From Panorpa germanica (lineage: Eukaryota; Arthropoda; Insecta; Mecoptera; Panorpidae): 64,000 nt of DNA. Positions 23,725-35,482 of the stretch are shown in pieces (position 1 is the first letter of the stretch; each line of letters opens with the position of its first letter). A model generated the notes under the pieces. It had not been told where the DNA came from, did not search any database, and saw nothing but the letters and a program-made list of their open reading frames with translations. The stretch lies in NCBI GenBank assembly GCA_963678705.1, contig OY783204.1, positions 15,200,759 to 15,264,758 on the forward strand. The letters are read 5' to 3'. The translations under genes and the position numbers were made by a program.

Positions 23725-24800
23725 CACTCCTTTGATATTTCTTGCTCCCTTTTATCCATCTCTTTTCGCTCTCTTCAACCGCTTCTTCATCTCTTTCACT
23801 TTCTTCGTGTCCCCTTTTTCCATGAGTATCTTCGATAATTATTACTTAAATCTTACTCCTCCTTTTGCGTTCAGTTACTTTCAGACCGATTTTCATTCTT
23901 CTTCTCATTGTCCTCTGTTTATCTCATTTCTACCAATATCGCCTGGTGATAATAAGTTATTTAAATGTGTATAATATTATTATAAATTACCGACACGTCT
24001 TCCGTCTCTTCTTGTCCACTCTATCTATCATCTAATTCTCCTTTTCTCGCACTAATTCTAAAATAAAGTTTTAACGATTCTATTAATCTAAACTGAACAT
24101 GTTCTTCTGTTCATTTCCACATGTTCTTCCACATGTCATTTATGTTTCCTTTTTGGTTATGCTCCTCTTGTTTTAATCATCTACATTTGTAACTCTTTTC
24201 TTCACTCTTACCATATCCATCTCTGACCTATTACCCACACTGTCTACTACTCCGCCTTTACCTATATTTTTCTATTATTAGTATTATTTATTTTTAATAT
24301 TTTTGCCATTGGGCACTATATTCGTCTGCCTTAAGTCATCAAATTACATATCATTGTGCTTAATTACATTTTTGATCCTTATTATATTTAATCATTCTCA
24401 CTCCTTCCAAACCATGTAAATTTAAACTCCTACTGCTTCACTCCTCCTGTTACTCTCCCTTCTGTTTCTACCCTGCCATTCCTTTTCTTTCCTCGCTCCT
24501 TTTCTCTATCTCCGGCATTCACCTCTTCTCTTCACTGCCTTCGTTTAATAACTACTCACATGAAAACTTCAGTTGTCTTCTTTCTATTAAATTCTCTTGC
24601 CTTACCTGTACCTCTCTTTCTTTCATTGTTAGATCTCGCTCTATGAAAATATCTTCCCAGTTGTTTTTCAATCCTTCTTGTAGTTCAATTTGCAAACTAA
24701 ACTATCAGTATCTCTGTCTATCTTTTTCTTCTGTAATTAACTTTTCTATCATCCAAAATAAAAGTTACGATTCCTAATCATATTCCTAATTCAAAACTGT
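23725..24800 (-). mobile_element. CT-rich LINE remnant with ORF1-like piece
   Basis: This strand is strongly C+T-rich, so the minus strand reads as A+G-rich lysine/glutamate codons as in R1/I-like LINEs. At 24695-24558 the minus strand encodes NNWEDIFIERDLTMKEREVQ, close to the WEDI-x-ERDLTxKER motif I associate with the end of ORF1 in ant and other insect LINEs. A further charged stretch is encoded around 23850-23710. Between them lie stops and an A-rich segment similar to the 3' region of the copy at 39.7 kb. It is decayed, probably more than one fragment, and the limits are uncertain. Confidence 0.5.
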
Positions 24801-25804
24801 TAGACAATATTAATAGAGTAATATAATAAATAATAATCAGAACAGAATTAGAATAACATGTCAGTGAATCCAATTAACTGGATAAAATAATGTTATGAAT
24901 TACTTAACTAACGATTAACTATCGATTGTTGTTATTTACATATTTTCTAGAGAATTATTTATTATTCATAAACATTCACAATTTATAAACATAATTTAGC
25001 CGTTTTAATTATTTTCCAACGTTATTTTATTTTAATTAAATGGACGGCGTGGCGAGGCGCGGTGCGACGTGACGCGACGTGACGCGGTTTGGTTTACGCG
25101 GCGTTTACTGTATTGTCTCGTTGTTTACTGTTTACAATATTTCCTAGATAAAAATAATGAAATATTTTTTTTAATATTCACACATGCGCTTTTTTCATTT
25201 TTAATTAAAATAAAACCGTACGATAATATGACTATATTTTGCAAGAGTTGTTCATCATGTTATAACATAAAGTTTTTTTAAATCAGTTAAATTCTTTAGC
25301 AAATAAAAACACACATACAATACTCATACTCTCATATACTCGTATACACTCCGCGAAAACAATACATAAACATGAATGATTTTACATTCATGCAGTATTT
25401 GACTTGAGTGAATCTTAGAAATATTTAATGTAAGACCCTTTGTTTATAATTTGAAAGCTACTCTTAAACAGTTTAATCTGGAAAAAGGACTTAATATTTA
25501 ATCATTTTTTGGAAAGTATTCTTAAGAATAATGAGTATGCTAATGTGTAAAAGGGCAAGTTTATTTTTCATAAATCAGTGAATTATGTCACACATCATTA
25601 TATATTGGGTAAAATCGTTGCCGTAAACTATTTGTTACAACAGGTATTGTTTGTTGTAACTATGTTTAACATAACACAGCAAACAACACAGTTACATTTA
25701 TTTAACATAAAAATTTCATCTTTTACACATATTTTCTTCAAATAATTTTCTACATAAGATCACATTTTGTGTTCAGCGGTAGTAGAGACAGATATGTAGT
25801 GGAA
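24801..25804. other. Spacer with a short CpG-rich patch
   Basis: Unassigned AT-rich DNA apart from the GC-rich patch at 25041-25110, listed separately. No gene is recognised. Confidence 0.45.
25041..25110. other. CpG-rich patch with short tandem units
   Basis: A sharply GC- and CpG-rich stretch in otherwise AT-rich DNA, containing GCGACGTGACGCGACGTGAC and further CG-rich words. It could be a small minisatellite, a relic of an inserted element or a regulatory patch. No coding or known motif is identified. Confidence 0.5.
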
Positions 25805-25890
25805 ATGAACGGCACAGTGGCCCAGACATTTATACTTAATTCCAGACTTCTGTGTCTTTAGGTTCGTTCACTACAGTATGCAGTTCGATT
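25805..25890 (+). mobile_element. SINE head fragment
   Basis: GAACGGCACAGTGGCCCAGA and CTTCTGTGTCTTTAGGTTCG resemble the start and B-box region of the tRNA-headed SINEs in the window. The later body is not present, so only the head remains. Confidence 0.4.
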
Positions 25891-26099
25891 ATATGCTTAT
25901 ATAACACTACGGTGTCAGTGCTTTTTAATTGGTTGTTCGTATTTTTTGGGCGCAGAATCAGATCTATAGGCGATTTGGCTTATTTGATAATAATGCTAAA
26001 TTTCCTCCTTGAACAGCAAGTGGGATATGCAAAGTTTTTTATGTTCTTGGGATACCAGTCTTCCTCAACGAATCTTGCTCTAGTGCAGTAGAACCAACT

Positions 26100-26195
26100 T
26101 TCGGATTAAAAAAAAAAAAATTTATAAAATAATTGGCGCGGCCCTTTAAACCCACTAGAAATTTCCGTTACTTTTTGGACACACCTTGTATATAT
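26100..26195 (-). mobile_element. Solo end of a TA-targeting MITE
   Basis: Read on the minus strand it begins ACAAGGTGTGTCCAAAAAGT followed by AACGGAAATTTC, a form of terminal repeat seen on many insect mariner-related MITEs, then an A-rich stretch. No partner end was found, so extent and family are uncertain. Confidence 0.35.
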
Positions 26196-26258
26196 GTGGT
26201 TAGTTTCAAATATAAATATTTTATTATGTATTTATTTAATGATAACCTTCTGAACATA

Positions 26259-26914
26259 AGGAAGGTTAACCAATTAACGCCCACCTAAGGGTTTTTCTCT
26301 AGAACAATTGAAATACATATCTTCCTTAATCATACCCTAGATGATACTTAGACATGGTACACAGCGATACCCCACATACAGTTCATGATCATTTTTGGGC
26401 TGTTGCCGGATTCAGTATTTGAGGCTGGATATTTCGGGATGCCTTTTCAAAAATAATTTTAGCTACTTTCGACAAGCCATTTCGTTTTCACTATTAAACT
26501 ACCTACTGCACGTGTAATATGGGCGTTATTGGGCACAACGCCACTATATGTTCACACATTTATGCTAAATAATTTACCTTAAAACACAATGAATTCTTTT
26601 TAATAAATTATGAAATATAAACACATTTACTTAAGTTGAAGCTATTAAATAAAAAGTTTGTGCACAACTTTGCAAATAGCTTACCCTTCAATTTATTACC
26701 TAATAATAAAATCGCAACGTGCGTCACTGGCCGTCACTTCTTATATTGCACCTGAGTAAACTAACATAGCCGGAAACAGCAGCAAATTTAACAAATGACT
26801 ACACACCCTGTCTTCTCCTATCCACCGCGTTTAGCGGTTTCCAGCATTTATGTGTATCTAGTTAGCGTCAGGTGGACGTTATTATGGCTTGGGCGTTATT
26901 TGGGTGACCTACCT
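26259..26914 (-). mobile_element. Pogo-like MITE, shorter relative of the 6.5-kb element
   Basis: The right end reversed (AGGTAGGTCACCCAAATAAC) is the same terminal repeat as at 6548, and the left end AGGAAGGTTAACCAATTAAC matches the other terminus. TA flanks both sides (26257-26258, 26915-26916). Much of the 5' and 3' sequence aligns with the 6548-7756 element in inverted orientation. The helix-turn-helix coding present there is absent, making this 656-bp copy a deletion derivative. Confidence 0.8.
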
Positions 26915-26964
26915 TATTTTAACATTACATAACCTAATTTTACATTATGTTTTTAAATATTGTA

Positions 26965-27400
26965 ATTTAAAGGGCTTCTTAGTGCCACGGCTCTATAAAT
27001 TCCCTGTAAATTACAATAACATTAATTTAGTATACTACTTGCAACCGTCTTAACCGTCCGTCTTAAATATTTCCTCGCTTAATTGTTTCTGCTAACCTCG
27101 TTCATTAGTTCTTTTCCCTTTTCTCATTATTTATTTGGACCTTCTCTGCTTCTCCACCCTTACTTGAATTAAATCTAACCTTTTTTTTCCTGTAACCGTC
27201 TTTATTCTGATTGCCATTGCATCAAACTGCGCCTCAACCAACGTCTTTTTTTCTCCTTTTTATTTCGATGTCATTCATCCTATGATTCCTCTTCGACATT
27301 ATCGTCTTCATTATCTTCCTCCTCAATATCTAGATCTTCTTTATCTTCTTTTTCAAATTCTACGTCTTTCTCATTTTAATTTTACACTTTTTATTCTATT
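26965..27400 (-). mobile_element. LINE-like 3' end and CT-rich remnant
   Basis: On the minus strand the segment ends GAGCCGTGGCACTAAGAAGC, nearly the conserved tail of the LINE ends at 22.2 and 38.4 kb. Farther in, at about 27380-27150, the minus strand encodes an acidic run (EKEDKEDLDIEEEDNEDDN) and, in another frame, VEAQFDAMAIRIKTVTGKK. The tail supports a LINE; the acidic protein part is not recognised. Confidence 0.45.
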
Positions 27401-27500
27401 ATAATTAAAAAACTCAATTTATTTAATGATAATATAAACTACGCACTGACAAATTAATTTTAAACAAAATACGCATGAAGCCAATACCACCTGACACTTA

Positions 27501-28170
27501 GGCCTGTCTCAGTATGGGACCGTATTTAAGCGACAGCGTATTCGGACGTAAATCGGCGGATTGGATGAGCTACAAAGCAAACCGCCTATGTGTGTCACAG
27601 ATGTCTGTAGTCGTGTATTAGGGGGTCTATTGGAGTTCTTTAGCATTTATATAATTTATCATGAGAGCAAACTTTAACTTTAATTTTTATCGATACACTA
27701 CTGGTATTAAAGGCACTTTAGCATTTATTATATATCTGAGTTCTGGTGGGCGTGAATTTAAATTTAGTTCTATCGTATTGGTATCGGTATCCGTGTCCAT
27801 GATTCACTGAAATACAAACATAAACTGCATGCAGAACATACCCATGTCGCCGATTGATTTCATTTGAAGCGTATTGCAGCGAAAGAACAAGCGATGTTAG
27901 GTATCCCCTCCAGTCTGACGCGGCTGTTTGCATTTACAAAGGTTCGGATAGGATATCGTTGTAGTAGTGGTAACGCTTGGATAAAATTCGCCTTTATTCG
28001 GTTCTAATGTGCGAGGTAGTGCCGCCCGTATTCGGACTGCTTTGTAGCGTGCAGTCTGAGAGCTCCAGAGCGATCTCATTACATTTACATGGTTCGGATA
28101 GGTAAAGCGTAGTAGCCCGAATACGTCCGGCATAAATTCGCCTAAATACGGTGCCATACTGAGACAGGCC
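27501..28170. mobile_element. Harbinger-like MITE, intact ends
   Basis: The ends GGCCTGTCTCAGTATGG and its inverted partner at 28170 are almost perfect, with further pairing across ACCGTATTTA. TTA flanks both ends (27498-27500 and 28171-28173), the 3-bp duplication of PIF/Harbinger transposons. The 670-bp body is non-coding. It shares TTTATCGATACACT-type internal words and the terminal repeat with copies at 53062 and 60262. Confidence 0.85.
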
Positions 28171-28845
28171 TTATACTATTGCAATCTCAATTTTTCCTAA
28201 ATTACCGACTAATGTTCGACTTCGAAGCTTTTTCTATAATTGCTTTCCTTTCGTTCAGTATAATTTCCTTTATTTATATGTTCAATTTTAATCTTCAACT
28301 AATTCCACAAGCACCATTCAATTTTATGTTATATTGAACCCTACTTCTGAATTGTATTTTAATTTGGATTATTTAAATTTATCTAATTTAAATATAAAAT
28401 AATGTTTCTTAAGGTTTAAATGGGTTTTATAGACTACGAGTATAACTTAACACATTATTCTGTTTATTATTAACTTTTAAGCTTTGATGAATTTATTATT
28501 CCTGACCGTTTTATACGGGTTCATTTCTAAATTGGCTTGTTAAATAAAGGAAGTTGATGGAGATTTCAATCGTGCTATCATCGTCCCATTTGTTATGGAC
28601 TCGTTAGGTATATTCAGAATCTGAGTTACATATCTGTCTTAAATTAAATTGCTTTACTTTTTAAAGCACAACAGTTATTATAATGTTAATTATTTGAAAA
28701 TGGTATATCCGTTCCGTAATTTGTGTAAAAAGGCCATGATAACCCAAGGTTAAATGATATTTAGAATATCCATTAAGTTTTTCTGAAATATTTCTGCTTC
28801 ACTTAAATTTCCTTAGAATATATTATTCTAGAAAAGTGGAATATG

Positions 28846-28850
<5 letters not shown>
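28171..28850. other. AT-rich spacer, no gene seen
   Basis: No gene or repeat recognised between the MITE and the following (TA)n tract. Confidence 0.5.

Positions 28851-28912
<62 letters not shown>
28851..28912. repeat. (TA)n microsatellite
   Basis: A 62-base uninterrupted TA run, followed by the short repeated word AAATATGTT. Confidence 0.9.
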
Positions 28913-28916
<4 letters not shown>

Positions 28917-29021
28917 TTAAATATGTTAAATATGTTAAATATTGCTTTTCGCAATTTGCTTAAATTCACGCATTTCTAAAATTGAGAATGTGTGATATCT
29001 AAGAAATATATTCCAATTGTT

Positions 29022-29240
29022 ATTTAATTAATCTAATCTAATTTAATTTATTTAACGCTGGCCTATTTGGGATGTTCAGTTATATCCATAGAGGTATAAA
29101 AATGACACTCGGCAGCTATTTTTCTCTTTGCCTTTATCGCAGTATTCGACATCTTGCGCACTCTATTCTTATATCTCTATGGATCTATCAACGAGGACCT
29201 CCTACTTTGTTCATAGTTTTTATGATGGCTAGCCGTCATA
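29022..29240 (-). mobile_element. SINE interrupted by a mini-MITE
   Basis: On the minus strand the 3' signature AAATAGGCCAGCGTTAAATA lies at 29070-29040, and the upstream SINE body GAACAAAGTAGGAGGTCCTC lies near 29215-29195. In other copies these blocks are about 30 bases apart; here about 100 extra bases separate them. The extra sequence has its own inverted ends and is listed at 29085-29183. Confidence 0.6.
29085..29183. mobile_element. 99-bp mini-MITE nested in a SINE
   Basis: The left end TCCATAGAGGTATAAAAATG is matched by the reversed right end TCCATAGAGATATAAGAATA. It splits the SINE body, showing that it inserted later. The interior holds GCAGTATTCGACATCTTGCG. The target duplication is not clear, so the superfamily is open. 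Confidence 0.65.
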
Positions 29241-30471
29241 TATATTTCCAAAACTGTTACGTAATAAATTTATAATTATATAGGCAGACATAATCAGTTA
29301 TATTCGATTAGAACAAAATGTTATTTTTATTTAATTTACTTTAACATGCAATGTAGAAATGTAACGCTTGAGTTAGTTTTGAACACATTGTGTTACTATT
29401 TCTATGTTAAACGTAGAAAATTAAGTCTTGGAATTAGCTTGCAGCAAGCTTAAAACCTGCGTTTTTTTATCTGATGTTGAACTATATCTTTTCATTGACA
29501 AACTTCCTATGTGTTGGCTGTATTCACGGTGTTGGGGTCTCATATATGTCGAACATATAATCATGTTAATTAAGACAACAAACAATCTCATAAAACATGG
29601 CTCTGTTCCATCGAACCAGAAAACAAAGCAGTCTAACGTCAAGCATAAAAGCTCACGCCCACAGTGCTGTCAATTTCTAATTTAATTATTTCACTTTCCA
29701 AATAAAAGATACTCGCAGTAATTGATAAATATACATATTCCGAGACTGAGAACGGAAATAAATAAAAATATCTTTTCTTTGAAATGTGTTTTCTTTTTTG
29801 TTTATTTATGGATTCTCTTACTGAGATCTTCGTCTAAGCTAGGGATACATTCGTTTATTTTGCCGTTCGTAAATCTGTCAAACGCAAAATATTCTAACTG
29901 TGCGAGATATTACAATCTTTCTTAATACGAGTATTACATCAGCCATATCCTGGAGGGTTAGATGCTACGGCTATGTGAATAAAGGTGGAATATAATAACA
30001 TAAAAACATTTTGTTAAATGGTGATATGTTTAAGATATTTACATTAAATTTGTATTCTTATTTTTAAATTTTTAAGAAATGTAATTTTAAATAAAATAAA
30101 TTTTTATTAAAACATCTTACTTGTATTATAATTTTAAAATGGTATTATACCATAATAGGAGTATATTCTTTTTTATTAAGACTGAGTATTACTTGAGTGT
30201 TTCTTAAATACTCGTATCGCTTACCGTGGGCTATACTGTCCCAAGCCAGTGGCGTAGCTACGGTATAGCCAGGGCACAGAATATATCACGATTCACATTT
30301 CACTTCACATTTTTACATACAGAAAACGAAGGCTCGGCTATACTGATTTGTTTACAGAAGCAAATGGTACTGCGTTCGAAAGAGAAGGCTTCACGAAAAA
30401 CAACTGTCGGTCGCCGGCATTTGGCGCATACATACTTTTTCTATAGCAGCGTCTGTCTCGTCATTTAATAG

Positions 30472-30475
<4 letters not shown>
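29241..30475. other. AT-rich spacer, no gene seen
   Basis: Short open frames at 29421-29685 and 30226-30468 show no known domain. CAGTGGCGTAGCTACGG at 30246 matches the terminal repeat type of hAT elements but lacks a partner nearby. Confidence 0.45.

Positions 30476-30538
<63 letters not shown>
30476..30538. repeat. (TA)n microsatellite
   Basis: A 63-base TA run between unassigned AT-rich sequences. Confidence 0.9.
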
Positions 30539-30541
<3 letters not shown>

Positions 30542-31309
30542 GTTGAATATTATTTAAACGTTATGTGCTATTGAATTATCTATAACTTATCAACGACCTT
30601 AACATACATTCCGCTAAATAGAGCAATTTCAAGTGTACTTGTAACAAACACATTCTTGAATAATCGATACAGCACTTTATGATGCTACGTACTTACATGC
30701 ACAGCATGCATTATATATTCATCTCAGAAATAGACCACCTTGACTTAGACACGATATCGATTCTGTCCGTAGGAGTTTCCTTCGATATTATTCTACTTCT
30801 AAAATATGCGTGATACGAGTATGTTTACCTAATCACCAAATGCAATTGATTTTCAGTTATACACCTATACTACTCTGATAAGATACACAAATATATTGTT
30901 ATATTTCAATATATTAATCGTTCACTGCATTAGTGAGACCGAATATTGAACTTTGAAATAACAACGAAAACAATATTCGAGTTACAAGCATTCCTGCGGT
31001 ATTCGACAAGTTTATCAGTGTATTAGGAGTCTTCCTTACTGCAACCGTTTTCTTGCGACTTTGTGATTTTTCAGTAGGGTGTTGTCGCATTAGTACACTG
31101 CATGTATTTGATACATTCTTATTCATAATATGATTCATACATGTTGACATTAAAGTGCCGCACTACGATTTACTCAGAGTCGCATACTTCCGGACCATAG
31201 TAAGATACATGCATATTCATACAAGAAGCAGTCCTTTGTGTCTGGGAGCGAAACGGTAAGAGTATATGTAATAGAGTGTACTAATCCGAAACAACTTAAA
31301 TACTCTCTA
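30539..31309. other. AT-rich spacer, no gene seen
   Basis: No supported feature; a 78-codon minus frame at 30914-31150 has no recognisable domain. Confidence 0.5.
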
Positions 31310-31735
31310 CTGCAACCGTTGTGCAGTTATTAAAGGGAGGCAGTGAAGGGAAGAGGTGGATGGCGGAAGTAGAGAAAAAAAACGAGGAAAGAGAAGGAAC
31401 GCTAGAGCAGAAGTAATTTTAATCAGACATCACTAATAAAACCATGCGAACGCCATTGCCATTACAAACCACAATGTGAATGTGAATGTATTTTTCCTAG
31501 TATCAACTCAATGGACAAAAGAAACAGAGTGATAGACGTAAAATGCGGGAGAAGTGAAAATGAAGACAGAAGGGAAGAAGTATAGTGAAAATATAATAGA
31601 GGGTTTGTCGAGAGGAGACAAAGAAGGCAAGAGGTGAAGAAGCGGTGAGAATGAAGGAGGATTAGAGAAAATGAAGGGAGAGGGTCAAGAGAAAAAGAAG
31701 CAGAAAGTACTTTTGGAAATAGAAAGGTCTAGAAT
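31310..31735 (+). mobile_element. AG-rich LINE-like remnant
   Basis: The + strand is A+G-rich and shares GGCAGTGAAGGGAAGAGGTG and a following ATGGCGGAAGTAGAGAAA with the reversed sequence of the LINE remnant at 24.5 kb (GGCAGTGAAGAGAAGAGGTG). A similar ATGGCGGAAGTATTGAGAAA occurs at 50.0 kb. These read as lysine/glutamate-rich LINE coding remnants, heavily interrupted. The assignment rests on the shared words only. Confidence 0.4.
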
Positions 31736-32142
31736 AGTTCAAGTTTAATTTCAAGTTGAAGTTCTATGAAATGTATTAAGAATGTAGATTGTAAAGCTGA
31801 AAGGCACACAATTATTATAATATAATACACTCTACTCAAAAAGTAAGCGTCGCAAATTGTCGTAGGCAGGGTGAAACCGACCATAAAATTATGCTTGTTT
31901 GCATTTATGAGTTATCTGCGTATTAAATCAGAGAGAGGATAATATTTCAAGTTATTTAGATATCTCAGTAATGAAATGGACGATCAATATATATATCATA
32001 AATTTTCACATCCTTTTTATAAAACAAAATAGAAAGATCGTAGCAAAATAATGTTATGCAGAATTTAATTATATTTGATAGAATAATATGTAATAGTTTA
32101 CATACAAATTATTATATAAAATTTCAATTGTTTTACGTTTAA

Positions 32143-32373
32143 AGACGAAATAGTAGGTGAGAGCATTGAACCTTGATATGACTGCTGTGTTTTCAAGTTC
32201 GATCCCCGAACCAAAGTTATATTTTCCGGTCTGGTTGTTATCAGTTAAATTAAATATGTAAAGACATAATCATAAAATGAGGCCAGGAAACCATAATAAC
32301 TGCCAACATAGCAGGAGGTCGTCTATGATAGAACTCAGCATGGAAAATAGCCATACGTTAAATAAATTAAATT
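32143..32373 (+). mobile_element. tRNA-headed SINE
   Basis: The A-box region TAGTAGGTGAGAGCATTG and B-box AAGTTCGATCCCCGAACC are clear. The body has CTGCCAACATAGCAGGAGG, CGTCTATGATAGAACTCAGC and the terminal CATACGTTAAATAAATTAAA. It is one of the most complete copies, about 230 bases. Confidence 0.75.
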
Positions 32374-33387
32374 AAGTTTTTGCATGAAAGAAAATTATTG
32401 AAAGAAATACTATGAAACTTAAATAAATAGAAGAAACAAATTTCTTTTAAAACATGTAAGAAACACATTATCTGTATAATTTTTATACAACTGGATATTC
32501 TGGTACTTACAAGATATACCAGTTCTTATCGTATAGCTATCTTATATATTATTTTTTTCTCAGCTCAACTCCTATGTCTTCAACAAGGTTTTAGTCCTTA
32601 GCCATTTTTATCTCGGATGTCGTCGCGTATATTAACATGCATAATGCCGTCCTCAGCACTAAAGCTCTGTTACAACGGATTTAAACTTTATTTCACATTT
32701 TTGTGAAAGTTTGATTTTAGTTAGAAGTTGAATATTAGCTTTATTGTAAAATCTTTCAGAGAGGGGGATAGGATGAGCTGTTGCTCCGAACTATTCAAGT
32801 TTAGGTGACTTCCAACTAAGTATACTGTTACTAGATACAATTGAATTTGATGGAGACTAAAGAAAAAGGTCGTTTACCGTAAAGTTATAAAATTTAGTCA
32901 TATTTAAAATAGTATGTAAAAGTAGTATGTATGCAATGTAGTTGCATTGGATGAAAAGAAATATTAGAACCATCTACGATCTAAAACTATGTGCGCAATT
33001 CTGTGCGATGTGCGATAGTTTTGATAATTCTTATTCAAATTCAGATAGATAGTACCTGTTATTTCCATATTCTTCCTATTACCCCCACCTTAAGACATTC
33101 TGATTTTCGGTTACCTAAAGTTACAGATTTTATCGTCTTATTCCTTATAACTTACAACCTTATCAATTACGCACCAAAACCATTTTCATACCAATTCAAA
33201 TACAAATTCGTGAATAATCGTTCTAGCAAGAGCAACTACCTACAATAAACCAATAACGTTACTGCAAGATCAGCAACCCGTCGGTTCTTGACTGCGTTCC
33301 ATGCATATTATAGAATGTAATCACTTTTAGATTTTAAATAATACATTAAAAAAATATGGTTTTCTTAGTGGCTCCGTATAGTGTCTA

Positions 33388-33600
33388 TTCACAGTAGCGG
33401 GGAGCTATTCTGCTTGAAATCAGACTGTTGTGTCTTCGGGTTCGATCTCGAGACCTACACTATATTTTCTGGGTTTGGTTGGTATCGAAGTTACTAATTA
33501 TGTGATCACATAACGATACCATAAAAGCAGCCAACATAGCAGGAGGTTGTCGGTGATAGATCTCAACATCGGAAATAGATCAAAGTTTAATTTACAAAAA
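33388..33600 (+). mobile_element. tRNA-headed SINE
   Basis: The head contains CAGTAGCGGGGAGCTATT and the B box TCGGGTTCGATCTCGAGACC. The body has CAGCCAACATAGCAGGAGGT, TGTCGGTGATAGATCTCAAC and CATCGGAAATAGATCAAAGT before an A-rich tail. It lies about 1.2 kb from the previous copy in the same orientation. Confidence 0.75.
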
Positions 33601-34105
33601 AACATATACAAGACGCACAGACAAGAATTCAATATGTATGCCTCAGGAATATAGGCTGAATTTGAAAGCAGGGAAAATCTGAAAATCAATTATTTTAAGT
33701 ATGTTTATAAGGTACTTATGTATTGTAAATATTTATAAATGCATATATTCTTTTTAAGTGCTAATATCTTTTGAAAGTTGAGAAACTCAAAAAAATATTT
33801 TTTAAAAATCCTTATCGTTTATCTAAGGTAGAAATGAATCTTGGAATTAAGTTGGAGCGATTTTTTAGCTTACTGATTAAGTTTGTTAAATAAAGAAAAT
33901 TAAGTAAAGGTAATTTTACCATAAATAAATTTAAAGCTTACTACTATCCACGGTTGCGTAATCTATATAAATAAAAAGCTAGCAGCTTGATAATTTTAAC
34001 GCTACGCTAAGATAAAGACTTTTAATATATTTAATACCTTACACCAAGCTAGAAACAAGGCTTGCTTGTGTGTGAGCCTTGCACTGTAAGATAATTTTCT
34101 ACCTA

Positions 34106-34108
<3 letters not shown>
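33601..34108. other. AT-rich spacer, no gene seen
   Basis: Nothing is recognised between the SINE tail and the (TA)n tract. Confidence 0.5.

Positions 34109-34168
<60 letters not shown>
34109..34168. repeat. (TA)n microsatellite
   Basis: A 60-base TA run that creates a spurious minus-strand reading frame of alternating Tyr-Ile. Confidence 0.9.
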
Positions 34169-34171
<3 letters not shown>

Positions 34172-34599
34172 TTAAATTTTCAAATGGAAACCTGAAATAA
34201 TTAGAACGTTTGTTTCTGCTTATATGCAGTCGATTATTGTCTTCGAAATTCAACCAAATTATTCTGGAAAGCTTCTATCTTCTACTATCACTTCTATCTT
34301 CATATCTATCACATGGCTGAAAATATGACGTTCAGCAAAAAGTTTTAAAAGTTTAAATTAATATATAATTTATTAACTTATTACAAAGAAATTATATAGA
34401 TAAAATCATTGAAAAAATGAAGTAATAACAGATCAAAATAATGAGAAACCATTTTCTCAACGAAAATGAAGAAGTTAAGTTATAAAGTATGACGTAACCT
34501 GCACAGGAAAAGCTGTTTTCCTTTAAAATACTTTAACGCCAGTAATCGTTAATTTCGACAATATAACTTTTTATTCAAATAACAATTAATAATTATATT

Positions 34600-34870
34600 C
34601 TGGTAATTCCTCGTGCTGGTGCGGCGCGAGTGTGGGAATTGTTAATATTCCTCCTGTTCTCCATCGTTCCATCCTTATCACCCCTGAGTATGCTTACTAT
34701 TGCCTCCTCTATCTCTCTTTCTCTCTCTACATCTGCGGTGCTGCTGTAGCGCGCGCCCTGTCGGAATGGAATGATATGGTCTGGGAATGAAAAGGGTGAG
34801 AGAAAGGGTGTTATTACCCACGTTGGGTGGTGGGCGGTTTGGGGCGTTGTCATGACGACACAACAGAGCT
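34600..34870. other. GC-richer island, possible promoter or exon
   Basis: This 270-base stretch is much richer in G+C than its surroundings, with GGTGCGGCGCGAGTGTGG, GTAGCGCGCGCCCTGTCGG and GTTGGGTGGTGGGCGGTTTG. Two overlapping minus-strand frames (34593-34853, 34678-34863) run through it, neither with a known domain. A (CT)n-like tract near 34705 could be a promoter-type pyrimidine run. It may be a promoter or first exon of an unseen gene, or an inserted element; nothing decides. Confidence 0.3.
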
Positions 34871-35482
34871 CAAACTTTGAACTAGTTTACCAGAGATTCT
34901 CACGCTAGACCTCATGATAAAAAGAGATGAATAGATTGAAGTATGAATTTGTTAAAAAGAGATAGAAAATAGGGCAAGTGGTGGCACTCCTCAAGTGAAC
35001 CAAGTAGGCTCAGGGTAAAAAGTCGTTTAACAAAATCCGTTCATGAAAACAGGGTTGGGTGAATTTTTTGGAAGATGTTATAATCTTGTCCTGTAGAACG
35101 GTGTACCTTGTAACCCATTTCGGATGTACGCTTACAAAAAGCGTAATAAATAGGCCACCGTCGCTACTCCCTAAATAATGCATTGCATTAATTTTGTTCA
35201 GTGTAATTATTACATTAACTTAATAGAATTTTATCTTTACATTTAAAATCTTTTAAACATATTTTTATCAACTTATATTTTGGGCAAGTACGAGTATATT
35301 TTTGGTTTATTAAATAAGGGCAATATTTATGTAATGCAAAGTAGGCTTGTACGGTGTATGTCCAATAACATAAGCATTAGTCAAAGCATACAATAATTAG
35401 ATTGAACTAATTAGGTCTGGTAAAGATTTTATTTTTGGTCTGTGAAATAATTTCTTACTATTTATTAAGCCTGAAGCTAGCT
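34871..35482. other. AT-rich spacer, no gene seen
   Basis: No recognised feature. GTGTACCTTGTAACCCATTT at 35101 is of mixed composition but unassigned. Confidence 0.5.
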
